From assembly GCF_020164495.1 (NCBI RefSeq), contig NZ_JAIQYZ010000001.1, positions 496,001-560,000 of the forward strand: 64,000 bases of DNA, given 5' to 3'. The stretch comes from Psychroflexus lacisalsi. GTDB lineage: Bacteria; Bacteroidota; Bacteroidia; Flavobacteriales; Flavobacteriaceae. The notes beneath the pieces were generated by a model, which saw nothing but the letters and a program-made list of their open reading frames with translations, was not told the origin of the DNA and searched no databases. The translations under genes and the position numbers were made by a program. Positions 42,070 to 51,938 of this stretch are shown here, in pieces; within the stretch, counting starts at the first letter, position 1, and the number at the start of each line of letters is the position of its first letter.

Positions 42070-43920
42070 CTATTCTTTAATTATTCTTTTTTGGATGCTT
42101 TGCATACCATCTGTTAAATTCAAGATATATATCCCTTTTGAAAGCGTGCTCATATCAATACTCAAATTTGATTCTGATTCAAACCCTTGCTGATTTAAAA
42201 CTTCACGACCCAACATATCGTAAATCAATACTTTGGTGTCATTGCCAAAATTCACTTCAGATGATGTGATATTTAAAGTATTTTTTACTGGATTTGGCCA
42301 TAAAGAAATTTCTGCAGAATTGAATTCTGAATTTGAGAGAGACTGTTGTAATCCATTTAATATTATCAAGCTATACTTTTGACCTCCATTTTTCAAATCA
42401 CTTTTGTGAGTGATTGATACATCAAAAACACCCTGATCATCAATTTCTATGACCTCTATATTATCAACTTTATTATCTCCAGTTTTAGCAGCTGCAGAGA
42501 CATTATCAATGTCTAGTTTCCAAGGAAGGTACTGCTCTTGATTACTAATGTTGGATATTCTTATATCCAAATCGTTAACAAGTACGGGTGTAGGATCATT
42601 TAAAGTATCGCTTACAGAAGTTCCTGCAGGATCATTCCAGGCAATCGCTACTTTCATTGTTTTTCCAGTACTATTTTCGATCCTTAGTCTGTGATTTTCG
42701 CCACTAACTAACGAGTCTTCTTTTATTATATCTCCGTTTCCATCATTTATAATTGCTTCTGCTGCCCTTTTTGAATTCATTATACCCCAACCAAATTTAG
42801 GATCTGGACCTTTGAGTCCAGCATCGTCTGCAGTAACAGAAATTAGACCTTTAAGAGATGAGGAAAGCATAAATTCATTATTTAAATTCTCATACAATTC
42901 TTGTAGTAGTAGAGCAGAGCCTGCTACATTTGGAGATGCTATTGAAGTCCCAGTTGCTTTTCTATACTGGCTTTCGAGGGATGATGATATGATTGATGTT
43001 CCAAGCCCAGTAATATCTGGCTTTATTCTTCCATCATCAGTTGGTCCTTGAGAGCTACCTAAATTAATCTCAGCTCTTTCAAAATCTCCCGATCTTCTAC
43101 CAATTTCTACACTGCTTGCATTTGCTATAGATAATGTATTTTTTGATGTTATACTACCTGTAAGCTTATCGTAATTTTCTAATAATCCACCATCATATAT
43201 TGCGTTACCATCATTCCCAGCTGCGAACACTGGAGTATAATATGGGAAAAAGTTTACTATTATATCCCAAATCTCAGATGTTGGGGTATAAGCACCTATA
43301 TACCATTCATTACCATCCAAGTTTCTCACTGGTATCCCATAGGAATGGTTCGAAATGATTATTTCATTGTTTTCCAATGCTTCTATAACTTCATTAAAAT
43401 CATCTTCTGCATTATAAGCATCTAAGCTTGCTCCTGGTGCCATTCCTTCAACCTCCGTATTTAATCCCTTTGCTATAAGTGTTCCAGCAACGTGTGTGGC
43501 ATGGAAAGTTTCTACTTCACTAGAATCTCTTACCACTATTCTTGATATTGAATCATTATCAATAAATTCTGAATGAAGCAGTTCAGGAATACCTCCGACT
43601 TCCCATAATCCTATGGTGAATCCTTCTCCACTTAAGTCTAATCTTAAAATCCCATTTAGTTTTAAAAAGTCTGTTCTCAAGGCTTTTTCAGCCTTTAGGT
43701 TATAATTCTCTATGTAAATTGGTTTTCCGTTCATTACATCCCATAAAAGCCTTTCTTCTGATTTGAGATTTGCTTTAGGGTATTCTATTTTATAGCTTGA
43801 AATTCTCTCGGTCCTTTCAATTTTGAACTTTTCAGTCTTTTTTTTCAAATCTTTTACGTCCTGCTGTGAGAAACTCAGCAATGAACCTAAAAAACAAAAA
43901 CTTAGTAATAATTTTCTCAT
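42070..43920 (-). CDS. Secreted S8 family serine peptidase with T9SS sorting domain
   Basis: A 616-residue subtilase with a signal peptide (residues 1-19), His143 (HATHVAGTL), Asn236 (FAAGNDG) and Ser326 (GTSIASPNVAG). The expected catalytic Asp is replaced by Glu107 in TIGLWEVGG. Residues about 540-616 are a type A C-terminal sorting domain for type IX secretion (SLWPNPVKNTLNI..., YDMLGREVL, LSKGIYILNL...KRIIKE). It is therefore predicted to be exported and attached to the cell surface or released. It lies downstream of a SusCD set on the same strand but has terminators on both sides. Confidence 0.93.
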   Translation of the reverse strand: MRKLLLSFCFLGSLLSFSQQDVKDLKKKTEKFKIERTERISSYKIEYPKANLKSEERLLWDVMNGKPIYIENYNLKAEKALRTDFLKLNGILRLDLSGEGFTIGLWEVGGIPELLHSEFIDNDSISRIVVRDSSEVETFHATHVAGTLIAKGLNTEVEGMAPGASLDAYNAEDDFNEVIEALENNEIIISNHSYGIPVRNLDGNEWYIGAYTPTSEIWDIIVNFFPYYTPVFAAGNDGNAIYDGGLLENYDKLTGSITSKNTLSIANASSVEIGRRSGDFERAEINLGSSQGPTDDGRIKPDITGLGTSIISSSLESQYRKATGTSIASPNVAGSALLLQELYENLNNEFMLSSSLKGLISVTADDAGLKGPDPKFGWGIMNSKRAAEAIINDGNGDIIKEDSLVSGENHRLRIENSTGKTMKVAIAWNDPAGTSVSDTLNDPTPVLVNDLDIRISNISNQEQYLPWKLDIDNVSAAAKTGDNKVDNIEVIEIDDQGVFDVSITHKSDLKNGGQKYSLIILNGLQQSLSNSEFNSAEISLWPNPVKNTLNITSSEVNFGNDTKVLIYDMLGREVLNQQGFESESNLSIDMSTLSKGIYILNLTDGMQSIQKRIIKE

Positions 43921-43931
43921 AATATTTTAAA

Positions 43932-43979
43932 TTAAAAAACTCCGGCTAAATATAAATATAATTATACTTAACCGGAGTT
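43932..43979 (-). terminator. Terminator after the lipoprotein of the SusCD set
   Basis: On the minus strand AACTCCGGTTA and TAGCCGGAGTT form a stem closing an A/T-rich loop, followed by TTTTTTAATTT. It separates the susCD-lipoprotein unit from the subtilase gene. Confidence 0.8.
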
Positions 43980-44004
43980 AATAAATATGTAATAAAATTA
44001 CTTT

Positions 44005-44727
44005 TTAATTCTGAATTGAGAATTCTCCAACAAATCCAGTTCCGAAATCTCCTTCAGCTTCTGTTAAAACATTACCATTGAAGATAATACCTGCAGTTCC
44101 AATGTTTGGAAAAGACAGTCCATCTCCAAAACTATCGTTAACTACAAATTTGTAACTTCCATCTGCCAAGCATACCTCACGTGTGAATGATGCTTGTCCA
44201 TCTGAATAACCACCTCCTGAATAAATGACGTTATCTTCCATGTCCGTGATAGACCATGTCGTCTCACTGGCAAAACCATCGAATTCGAAATTCACAGTTG
44301 CTGGACTTTCACAGGTTACACTTACCTGTATATTTACTTCAGATGTGCCAAGAATATTCTCTGCATTGTCTTCCAATCTCAAGACTAAATTTTCTCCAGT
44401 TACACTGAATTCATCAGTATAATTGATAGTAAAACCTACTGTAGCTTCGTTATCTCCGCCAGGAATTTCTACAGAAGTAGGGACATCAATACTTGACATT
44501 GGTACTGTTGTCGATTCGTCTATAATCAGATTGTAAGATCCTCCAGAAGTTCCTCCTTTGAAAACTTTTACTTCCCCTGATACTGAACTTCCAACATCCA
44601 AGCTTACTTCAACAGTAGAAGAGTCAAAAGTAGCATAGCTTTCTGGAGCTAAGATTGTATCATTATCACAGCTTAGAAATAAAGCTGTGATAATGATCAT
44701 GATTAACTTATATACGTTTTTCATCAT
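44005..44727 (-). CDS. Surface lipoprotein of the SusCD locus
   Basis: A 240-residue lipoprotein (lipobox LFLSC, Cys20). The mature part is Ser/Thr/Gly-rich and beta-structured: residues about 35-140 resemble a Calx-beta/Big-type repeat (SVEIPGGDNEATVGFTINYTDE). The C-terminal part carries a DSFGDGLSFPN stretch of the kind seen in secreted flavobacterial domains. No enzyme motif. Starts 8 bases after the SusD gene, so it is likely the third, ligand-binding surface component of the uptake system. Confidence 0.78.
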   Translation of the reverse strand: MMKNVYKLIMIIITALFLSCDNDTILAPESYATFDSSTVEVSLDVGSSVSGEVKVFKGGTSGGSYNLIIDESTTVPMSSIDVPTSVEIPGGDNEATVGFTINYTDEFSVTGENLVLRLEDNAENILGTSEVNIQVSVTCESPATVNFEFDGFASETTWSITDMEDNVIYSGGGYSDGQASFTREVCLADGSYKFVVNDSFGDGLSFPNIGTAGIIFNGNVLTEAEGDFGTGFVGEFSIQN

Positions 44728-44735
44728 TTTTGCTT

Positions 44736-46283
44736 TTAGTTTTGATCACTAATGTTAGTATTATCTTGAATTTCTTGCTGTGGGATCTCGAAAGTCAATC
44801 TTTCATCATTCCATTGCATCGCTTCACCAACAAAAGATAAGTGGTTAGCTCCTCTTACTACAGTACCTTCATTTCTCTTCAGTGCGAAGTAAGATCTTCC
44901 TTCACCCCATAACTCAAGTCTTGTTTGCTTATAGATTTCGTCTTGTAAAGCTTGACCATTCAAAGCAGAGATGTAACTAGGATCCATTCCACGAGCTGAT
45001 ACAAAATTTTCTAAAGCTGTTTTAGCTTCACCTTCTCTTCCATCCTTTGCTAAAGCTTCGATATTCAATAACAAAGGCTCAGCATATCTCATGTAGATAT
45101 AATCTGCTTTTACAATTTGAGAAGAACCAAATATAACTCTGTCGCTATCATAAAACTTAAACAAAGGTTGTAAATGTCTTGCGCTTGAAGGATTATCAAA
45201 ATATTGATCTCTTCTTACGTCATCTGGTCTCATACTTTCGTAAAGGTCCAGATCCATGGCTTTATTGTCACCTACAGCTGCATAGCTGTACGAAAACGCA
45301 TCCATTTGTCCCCACCAGGATACTAATCCTAAACCAATATCTGCATTGATATCAATTCCCCACATCCATCCTGTAGAATTAACATCGTTAAAACCTCCTA
45401 AAATTCCATTTATAGAATTATCAGCTTGCATTAATGAAGCAGATGTAGAAGCTAAAGCATCATCAGTTATATCAACTACATCACTCCATCTGTCCTTTCT
45501 TGAAGCCAATACATAACCTAATATAGTTTGTGCAATAGATTGATCAACTTCTACTTTAGATGGTCTTGCAAAATCTGCCAATAATGGAATAGCTCTAGAT
45601 AAATCTTCTTCCATAGCATTATAAACTTCTTCTGTAGTTGATTTTGGATTTCCAACAATTCCAGCTCTCAAGTATAATGGAAGTGTTGGACTTGTCCATG
45701 ATGCCGTAACATCATTAATCATGAACTGAGTCAAGTTAAAATAAGAGTGAGCTCTCATCACGAAGGCTTGTGCTGCAATATGTCTATTAGCATCTGATAG
45801 TTCTGAAATAATAGCCATCAATTCAGTCTCTTCTTCTGGCTGTGGTTCCCCTAAAACAGTTTCGATAACTAAATTTGCTCTGTTAATAACTCTGTAGTAA
45901 TATCTCCAAACATGATAATTTTCATTTAGAGTAAAATCTTGTGGAGCTTGTAATTGTGTAATTGCAGCCCTGTACCATCCATAAGTACTAGTTGTTAATG
46001 CCACATCCCCACTGATCATGTCGCTATAAATATCATAGCCTTTTTGACCTAAGTCAGCTTGAGATGTTGTTCCTCCAGTCCCTGCTGTAAACATGGTTGA
46101 GTATACCCCAGTCATAAATGCTCCAGGTATTTCTGGATTAACCTGTGCAGCTTCACCAAGCTGCCTAATGTTTAGTTCGTCCCCAGTTGGTTCTTCAACT
46201 AGGTAGTCATCGCCACAGCTTGTTAAAACCAATGCTGCACATGCGATAAATGTGATTTTTAAAATTTCTTTTTTCATTTTCAT
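44736..46283 (-). CDS. SusD/RagB family nutrient-binding outer-membrane lipoprotein
   Basis: A 515-residue SusD homologue: lipobox LTSC (Cys23), helical TPR-like framework, VWRYYYRVINRANLVIETV, AQAFVMRAHSYFNLTQFM and the C-terminal RLELWGEGRSYFALKRN. It caps the SusC barrel on the cell surface and binds the substrate. It starts 10 bases after the SusC gene. The ligand cannot be told from the sequence. Confidence 0.95.
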   Translation of the reverse strand: MKMKKEILKITFIACAALVLTSCGDDYLVEEPTGDELNIRQLGEAAQVNPEIPGAFMTGVYSTMFTAGTGGTTSQADLGQKGYDIYSDMISGDVALTTSTYGWYRAAITQLQAPQDFTLNENYHVWRYYYRVINRANLVIETVLGEPQPEEETELMAIISELSDANRHIAAQAFVMRAHSYFNLTQFMINDVTASWTSPTLPLYLRAGIVGNPKSTTEEVYNAMEEDLSRAIPLLADFARPSKVEVDQSIAQTILGYVLASRKDRWSDVVDITDDALASTSASLMQADNSINGILGGFNDVNSTGWMWGIDINADIGLGLVSWWGQMDAFSYSYAAVGDNKAMDLDLYESMRPDDVRRDQYFDNPSSARHLQPLFKFYDSDRVIFGSSQIVKADYIYMRYAEPLLLNIEALAKDGREGEAKTALENFVSARGMDPSYISALNGQALQDEIYKQTRLELWGEGRSYFALKRNEGTVVRGANHLSFVGEAMQWNDERLTFEIPQQEIQDNTNISDQN

Positions 46284-46293
46284 TTTGTTTTAA

Positions 46294-49200
46294 TTAAAAT
46301 CTTGCTCTTACACCCAACGAGAATGTAGTTAATGGGGCATAAAATCCTCTTCCTGAATTTCCGCTTTCACTAGTTGTTGGATTAAAACCCTCTCTAACAC
46401 TGCTTATGAACAAGTTATCACCTGAAGCATAAATGTTTAAGTTACTCAATCCAATATTTTCAATATACTCTTTTGGCATATTATAGTTTAACAAAATATT
46501 GTTCAATGCTAAGAAATCTGTTTTTGTAATAAACCTTGTTGATTGTGAACTTACGTTTTGAATTTCTCTATCTGCTATCAATGGTACATCAGTAATATCT
46601 CCCGGTTGTGTCCATCTGTTTCTTACATCCACGTGTCTGTTGGTTGCTGCAATACCACCATTGTTATCATGCATTAATTCTGCGTATTGAGCATCGTATG
46701 CATAACCTCCAATAGAGTAGGTGAATTGCGTTGATAATGTAAAGTCTTTTAGTCTCGCATTAATACGAAATGCACCTTGTACATCAGGAATTGCTGACTT
46801 ACCGATATATTTCTGTGTAGCATTAGCATATGTTTTAGTAATTTGCTTTTGCACGTTAGCATCAGGGTTGTCAGCTAAGTATGGAGTTAAAGAACCAATA
46901 ACCTCATCAGTGTCAGCATTAAATGATCCAGAACCATCTACATCATTGTAATACTGATTCCACATTGGGAAACCATCAGATGGGTCAACACCAGCAGATT
47001 CTCTCATATAGAAATCAAATATTGAACTTCCTTTAGAATAAGCGTATCTACCAACAATGTTTTGTACAGCTGGTTGACCTGTTGCAGGATCAATTGGCAT
47101 AGTTGTTATTTCGTTAGAATAAGCTGCACCATTTAAATTTATTCCAAGTCCAAAATCTTGTTTTTCAATAATCTTAGCATCAATGTTGAATTCTAGACCT
47201 TCGTTTCTTAATACACCGTCATTTACATCCAAAACAGCTACACCAGATGATGGAGGATTTCTTCTTGTAAAGAGTAAGTTCTCAGTATCTCTTATATAAT
47301 AGTCAACTGTGACATCAAGCCATTTTGCTATATTGGTTTCTACACCAAATTGTAAAATTTTTGATGTTTCCCAAGTCAAGTCTGGATTAGCAAACAAAGC
47401 TGGAGAAATAGCGAACCCATTATTTACGTTACCTACATCAAAAGTGTTAATTCCTTGGTAACTGTCCTCAATTGCGTTTAGTCCTGTTATTCCCTGATCT
47501 CCAATTACACCATACGATCCTTTTACTTTAAGGAAATCAATCAAATCAATATCTGCTAAGAAATCTTCTTGTGACATAACCCAAGCAGCTCCAATGGAAC
47601 CAAAGTTATCCCATTTATTATTGGCAAATCTTGACGAACCATCTCTCCTGAACGATGCTGATAAGAAATATTTTTCATTAAAATCATAATTCACTTGCGA
47701 AAAGTAAGATTCCAATTTTCTTCCAAATGTAAATCCAGTTGGTTGTTGTAGGTTGATAATGTAATTGTCTGACACTAAACCTCCAGGAATAATTGCTTTA
47801 CTTTTAAAAGAAGTTTTTCTAGTTTCTTCAAAGTCATTAGTTTCATGTGCTGCCAAGATTTCAAAATTGTGATCTCCAAATGAATTATTATATCTCAATA
47901 ATTGTAGAGCATTCATCGTTGTTCTTTCGGTATCACTTACAAATAGATCTCCCTGATTTTGCACAGATACACCATAGAACTGGTTACCCATAGATAGAAA
48001 TTTATTGTTGAAATACTGGTAACCAAAATTGGTTTCAAACTTTAAATTGTTAGTGATATCAATATCAGCTCTAAAGTTTCCTACTAGTTCATTTCTTTCA
48101 AATCCATTAAAGTCATATAGCGCAGAACCAATTGGGTTTAAGTTGTTAGAATTTGGTCTGTCTCTGCCCGGTGCAGATGTAGAACCATAGTCCAATATGT
48201 TACCACCAAAAACTGGATCTGGAACTAACTCGTAGTTCTCATCTCTTAAGTATACTGGATAAAATGGATTCATTTTGTCTACGAATTCAAACAGGTTTTC
48301 AGCTCCGTCTGTCTGTCCGTTTTGAATGTTTTCAGAAAAACTATAACCTATATTAACTCCAACTTTTAACCAATCTTTGATTTGAGAATCTAAATTTAAT
48401 CTACTTGAAAATCTCTCGTAACCAGTGTTGATTGCATAACCCTCGTCATCCAAAAATCCTCCTGAGAAGAAATATTTGGTCTTATCGTCTCCACCACCCA
48501 TTCTTACGTTGGCTTCAGTTCTTATTGCTGTTCTAAATCCTACATCTTCATATCTTTGAGGCGTGTATCGTCTAGTTACACCATCTCTTACCTGACCAGT
48601 TGCTGGATCTATTAATTCACTACCGTTAGCAGCATTCCACATGTTGTAAGCCTCTGGAACAACGGAACCAAAAAGTGCACTACTAGCTGCGCCTTCAGGA
48701 TCGGCATTACCTCTTAATCTGAATTTATTTCTGTTAGCCTCCCAAACAAGTCCTATAGACTCTTCAGGGGAAGTAATAACATCATAACGAGGAATCATCT
48801 GAGTACTGATACCAGATCTTAAATCTACCTCAATGAAAGATTCTCTTGCACTTCCTGCTTTAGTTGTAATCAAAATAACACCGTTAGCACCTCTTGATCC
48901 ATAAATGGCAGTTGCAGAGGCATCTTTCAAAATTACTGTGCTTTTAATATCTCCTGGATTAATAGCGTTTAAAGTACCTGTGAATGGAACACCATCAACA
49001 ACATACAATGGGTCTCTATTACCATTTACAGAACCATAACCTCTAATTCTAATAGTAGAAGTTGTACCTGGTTGGCCAGAAGTATTGATAACATTCACAC
49101 CTGCAGATTCACCAGCAAGTGATTGTGATACGTTAGAAAAGTTTTTGTTTTCAATGTTCTTTGACTCGATTACCGAAGCTGTACCTGTAAAAGATCGTTT

Positions 49201-49539
49201 GGTGGTTGTTCCATAACCAACGACAACGACTTCATCTAAGGATTCACCTCTCTGCAGTTGAACATTAATTTTGTTTTTAGCTCCAACTGCAATGGTTTGC
49301 TTGTCAAAACCAACATACGAAAACGTAAGTTTATCTGAGCTTTCTGCGTCGATAACATAATTTCCGTCAAAATCAGTTTGCGTTCCAGTATTTCCACCCA
49401 CAATCAAGACGTTCACACCTGGTAGAGGCATGCCGTCGGGGTCTGTTACCATCCCGGAAACTGTTTTAGTTTGTGCAAAGCCTATTTGCACAACTAACGC
49501 TAATACTAGCGTCAATAATCCATTAATTTTTAATTTCAT
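46294..49539 (-). CDS. SusC/RagA family TonB-linked outer-membrane protein
   Basis: A 1081-residue TonB-dependent transporter. A signal peptide (to about residue 22, ending GFAQ) is followed by a carboxypeptidase-regulatory-like domain (VSGMVTDPDGMPLPGVNVLI...TQTDFDGNYVI), the TonB-box/plug start (LDEVVVVGYGTTTKRSFTGTASVI), and RIRGYGSVNGNRDPLYVVDGVPF. The C-terminal barrel ends in TFSLGVRARF with a terminal Phe. I start at ATG 49539; an upstream start would put 24 residues before the signal. First gene of the unit with SusD and a lipoprotein; no sigma/anti-sigma or polysaccharide enzyme genes are adjacent. Confidence 0.96.
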   Translation of the reverse strand: MKLKINGLLTLVLALVVQIGFAQTKTVSGMVTDPDGMPLPGVNVLIVGGNTGTQTDFDGNYVIDAESSDKLTFSYVGFDKQTIAVGAKNKINVQLQRGESLDEVVVVGYGTTTKRSFTGTASVIESKNIENKNFSNVSQSLAGESAGVNVINTSGQPGTTSTIRIRGYGSVNGNRDPLYVVDGVPFTGTLNAINPGDIKSTVILKDASATAIYGSRGANGVILITTKAGSARESFIEVDLRSGISTQMIPRYDVITSPEESIGLVWEANRNKFRLRGNADPEGAASSALFGSVVPEAYNMWNAANGSELIDPATGQVRDGVTRRYTPQRYEDVGFRTAIRTEANVRMGGGDDKTKYFFSGGFLDDEGYAINTGYERFSSRLNLDSQIKDWLKVGVNIGYSFSENIQNGQTDGAENLFEFVDKMNPFYPVYLRDENYELVPDPVFGGNILDYGSTSAPGRDRPNSNNLNPIGSALYDFNGFERNELVGNFRADIDITNNLKFETNFGYQYFNNKFLSMGNQFYGVSVQNQGDLFVSDTERTTMNALQLLRYNNSFGDHNFEILAAHETNDFEETRKTSFKSKAIIPGGLVSDNYIINLQQPTGFTFGRKLESYFSQVNYDFNEKYFLSASFRRDGSSRFANNKWDNFGSIGAAWVMSQEDFLADIDLIDFLKVKGSYGVIGDQGITGLNAIEDSYQGINTFDVGNVNNGFAISPALFANPDLTWETSKILQFGVETNIAKWLDVTVDYYIRDTENLLFTRRNPPSSGVAVLDVNDGVLRNEGLEFNIDAKIIEKQDFGLGINLNGAAYSNEITTMPIDPATGQPAVQNIVGRYAYSKGSSIFDFYMRESAGVDPSDGFPMWNQYYNDVDGSGSFNADTDEVIGSLTPYLADNPDANVQKQITKTYANATQKYIGKSAIPDVQGAFRINARLKDFTLSTQFTYSIGGYAYDAQYAELMHDNNGGIAATNRHVDVRNRWTQPGDITDVPLIADREIQNVSSQSTRFITKTDFLALNNILLNYNMPKEYIENIGLSNLNIYASGDNLFISSVREGFNPTTSESGNSGRGFYAPLTTFSLGVRARF

Positions 49540-49562
49540 CTTTTTGTTTATTTGAATTAGCC

Positions 49563-49612
49563 AATGCCAAAAATGAAAATATAAAGTTAATCTCACAACT
49601 TTTATTGGCATT
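49563..49612 (-). promoter_or_regulatory. Inverted repeat upstream of SusC
   Basis: AATGCCAA (49563-49570) and TTGGCATT (49605-49612) are perfect 8-base inverted arms, 34 bases apart, ending 24 bases before the susC start. They may be an operator or a 5'-UTR stem. No consensus -33/-7 promoter was found here. Confidence 0.35.
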
Positions 49613-49658
49613 ATTTTAATATAACTATTGTTAAAAATTAATATACAGGTAACATTTA

Positions 49659-51311
49659 TTAGAAAAATGAAACAAATCCAATGTGTATTTTGCTGTTTGA
49701 AAAACTTGAATTTTGCTTATTTGAAATGCTATTTGCTAAGATTAATCTAAAAATTCCTGCTTTAGACCTAAGCCCTAAGCCAATTCCATATCCTAAAATA
49801 TTTTCGTCAATTCCATTTATTTTGTCATTATAATTTCCAATGTCCAGAACACTATTTACAAATAAGTTATCGTCAAGAAGATATCTATATTCAGAGCGCA
49901 GCACTGCAAAACGATTTGCAATAAGCGAATTTTCTGCAAATCCTCGAATTGAGTTTACCCCTCCAAAGCGAAATAACTCGTTATTGTAATAGGTGTCAGA
50001 AATAAAAAACTGACCATCCAGATGAATGTAAATTTTATTTCTATAATCAATAGAGACTTGATGCTGTCCTTTTATTGACAATTTATACTGGTCCGCATTT
50101 ATTTGTGATTTCCTTCTTCCTAAAGACGCACTGATGTTAAAAAAGGTATCTTCATTAAACCCTTGTCTTGAGTTTAGCTTTATAAATTTAAATCCTATAC
50201 TATAAAATGTAGATTTATAATCAACGATATCCTGAGAAGGGGTTAATTCTTCAAGTTGTATGTTGGTTGAATTTGTAAAGTCCACCCCTCCCTGCAGACT
50301 TAATCTCTCATTGATTTGATAACTTAAATTTACATTTTGGCTATTATTTGAGAATAAAGAGTCTCTTCTGAATAATCTTAAACCAGCCTCAATGCTTATT
50401 GGTGACTTCAATATAAATGGAAGCTTCAAGTCACCTTCAAATATTTGTAAGCCGAAACCATTATTTTTATAATTAATGCTAAGCCGCTCGCCAAAGTCCA
50501 AATTGTTAAGCAGAACCATATTGAAATAACCGTTTAGCTGAAAGTTGTTTTCTTCATCACTGCCAAAACCAAGGAAACCGTCAAAGTTATTCGAATTCAC
50601 CTTGTCTAAATATAAGAACAACTCTGTCGAATCTTTTTTGAATAATACCTCAGTTGGTTTCTTTACTTTTATAAAAGCGATGTTGCCTAGTTGTTCGGTC
50701 TTTTTTTGGATGTTTAACTCGTTAAACTTAGATCCAACTTTTAAATTTGAATACCTAGTGATATATGTTTCAGATAATAATGAGTAACCTTTGATGTTTA
50801 TTTTATCAATTGTTCTCATTACTCCACCATCAATCACTAAGTCGGCCTCCATAGATCCCTTATTCACCTTAATATTTGACAGTGAAGCTTTTCCAAATGC
50901 CAGACCTGAATTTTTTAGCTGTTGGATAATGAAATTAAGGGTATTGTCAATTTCTGAATAGGGTATTAGGATCTTTTTACCAACCATGGGAAAGCTTTTA
51001 GGGAAAAGCTTTAAATCGATTTCTTTAATATTAATAAATAATGAGTCGATTTTCTGATTCAAACTGATAACAGAAATAAGCTTGTTTTTTTCGACTTTTC
51101 TTTTCTCTGATAAAAATAAATAACCAGATGACTTGAGGCTGTCTATTTTGAAATTTAAACTTGTTTCTGCTTTCTTGTAAGAGTTGAATTTTTGTTGTGT
51201 TTCTCTGGCAATAGAGTCTTTTGTAAGTTTAGTGAAAAGTATAAAATCTTGAGAATGTAAAGAGTTACTGGCTCCCAATACAATGAAAAATGTGACAATT
51301 AATCTTTTCAT
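49659..51311 (-). CDS. BamA/TamA family outer-membrane protein (Omp85 superfamily)
   Basis: A 550-residue protein with a signal peptide (residues 1-20). A POTRA-like region lies at about 160-225 (GVMRTIDKINIKGYSLLSETYITRYSNLKVGSKFNELNIQKK). A C-terminal beta barrel carries the Omp85 signature around LFRFGGVNSIRGFAENSL and YLLDDNLFVNSVLDIGNYND, ending in Phe-Phe. The short N terminus argues against the essential BamA; it is more likely an accessory translocator or surface-lipoprotein factor. I start at ATG 51311. It lies upstream of SusC on the same strand with a 119-base gap. Confidence 0.88.
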   Translation of the reverse strand: MKRLIVTFFIVLGASNSLHSQDFILFTKLTKDSIARETQQKFNSYKKAETSLNFKIDSLKSSGYLFLSEKRKVEKNKLISVISLNQKIDSLFINIKEIDLKLFPKSFPMVGKKILIPYSEIDNTLNFIIQQLKNSGLAFGKASLSNIKVNKGSMEADLVIDGGVMRTIDKINIKGYSLLSETYITRYSNLKVGSKFNELNIQKKTEQLGNIAFIKVKKPTEVLFKKDSTELFLYLDKVNSNNFDGFLGFGSDEENNFQLNGYFNMVLLNNLDFGERLSINYKNNGFGLQIFEGDLKLPFILKSPISIEAGLRLFRRDSLFSNNSQNVNLSYQINERLSLQGGVDFTNSTNIQLEELTPSQDIVDYKSTFYSIGFKFIKLNSRQGFNEDTFFNISASLGRRKSQINADQYKLSIKGQHQVSIDYRNKIYIHLDGQFFISDTYYNNELFRFGGVNSIRGFAENSLIANRFAVLRSEYRYLLDDNLFVNSVLDIGNYNDKINGIDENILGYGIGLGLRSKAGIFRLILANSISNKQNSSFSNSKIHIGFVSFF

Positions 51312-51467
51312 GTATTGGATTTTAATCAGTTTTGAGGATTTGTAGCTTGCGTCCTGCAAACGTAATCACGAATTATCTTATTATACAATATTCAATTATG
51401 TTTGTGAGTTGAATAAATATATTGGTGCTACTATAATTCTTAGTTGCTGAAAATTAATAGATTAAAA

Positions 51468-51498
51468 TTTGTTTATTAATATTAAATATCTACATTTG
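51468..51498 (+). promoter_or_regulatory. Promoter of the str-S10-spc ribosomal cluster
   Basis: TTTG (51468-51471), exactly 19 bases, TACATTTG (51491-51498). This is a perfect Bacteroidetes consensus with a leader of about 42 bases before rpsL. Confidence 0.88.
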
Positions 51499-51544
51499 CA
51501 AACCTTAAAAATAATAGATTTTTTAAAACAATTTAAGTAAAACT

Positions 51545-51919
51545 ATGCCAACAATTTCACAGTTAGTAAGAAAAGGAAGACGCAAGATGACTAAGAAGAG
51601 CAAATCGGCGGCTTTAGATTCTTGTCCTCAAAGACGTGGAGTTTGTACGCGAGTTTACACTACTACACCAAAGAAACCTAATTCAGCGATGCGTAAAGTT
51701 GCTCGTGTGAGGTTGACTAATGGTAAGGAAGTAAACGCATACATTCCAGGTGAAGGACATAATCTACAGGAGCACTCGATAGTATTAGTTAGAGGCGGGA
51801 GAGTAAAAGATTTACCTGGTGTAAGGTATCATATTGTTCGTGGTGCTTTAGATACAGCAGGAGTAGATGGTCGTCTACAACGTAGATCCAAGTATGGTGC
51901 AAAAAGACCTAAAAAATAA
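51545..51919 (+). CDS. rpsL: 30S ribosomal protein S12
   Basis: 124 residues, near-universal S12 sequence ([66 protein letters not shown]). The Lys residues in TPKKPNSA and RVKDLPG, whose changes give streptomycin resistance in other bacteria, are wild type. S12 lies at the decoding centre of the 30S subunit. First gene of the cluster. Confidence 0.99.
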   Translation: MPTISQLVRKGRRKMTKKSKSAALDSCPQRRGVCTRVYTTTPKKPNSAMRKVARVRLTNGKEVNAYIPGEGHNLQEHSIVLVRGGRVKDLPGVRYHIVRGALDTAGVDGRLQRRSKYGAKRPKK

Positions 51920-51938
51920 TCAGAGTTAAAGTAAAGAC

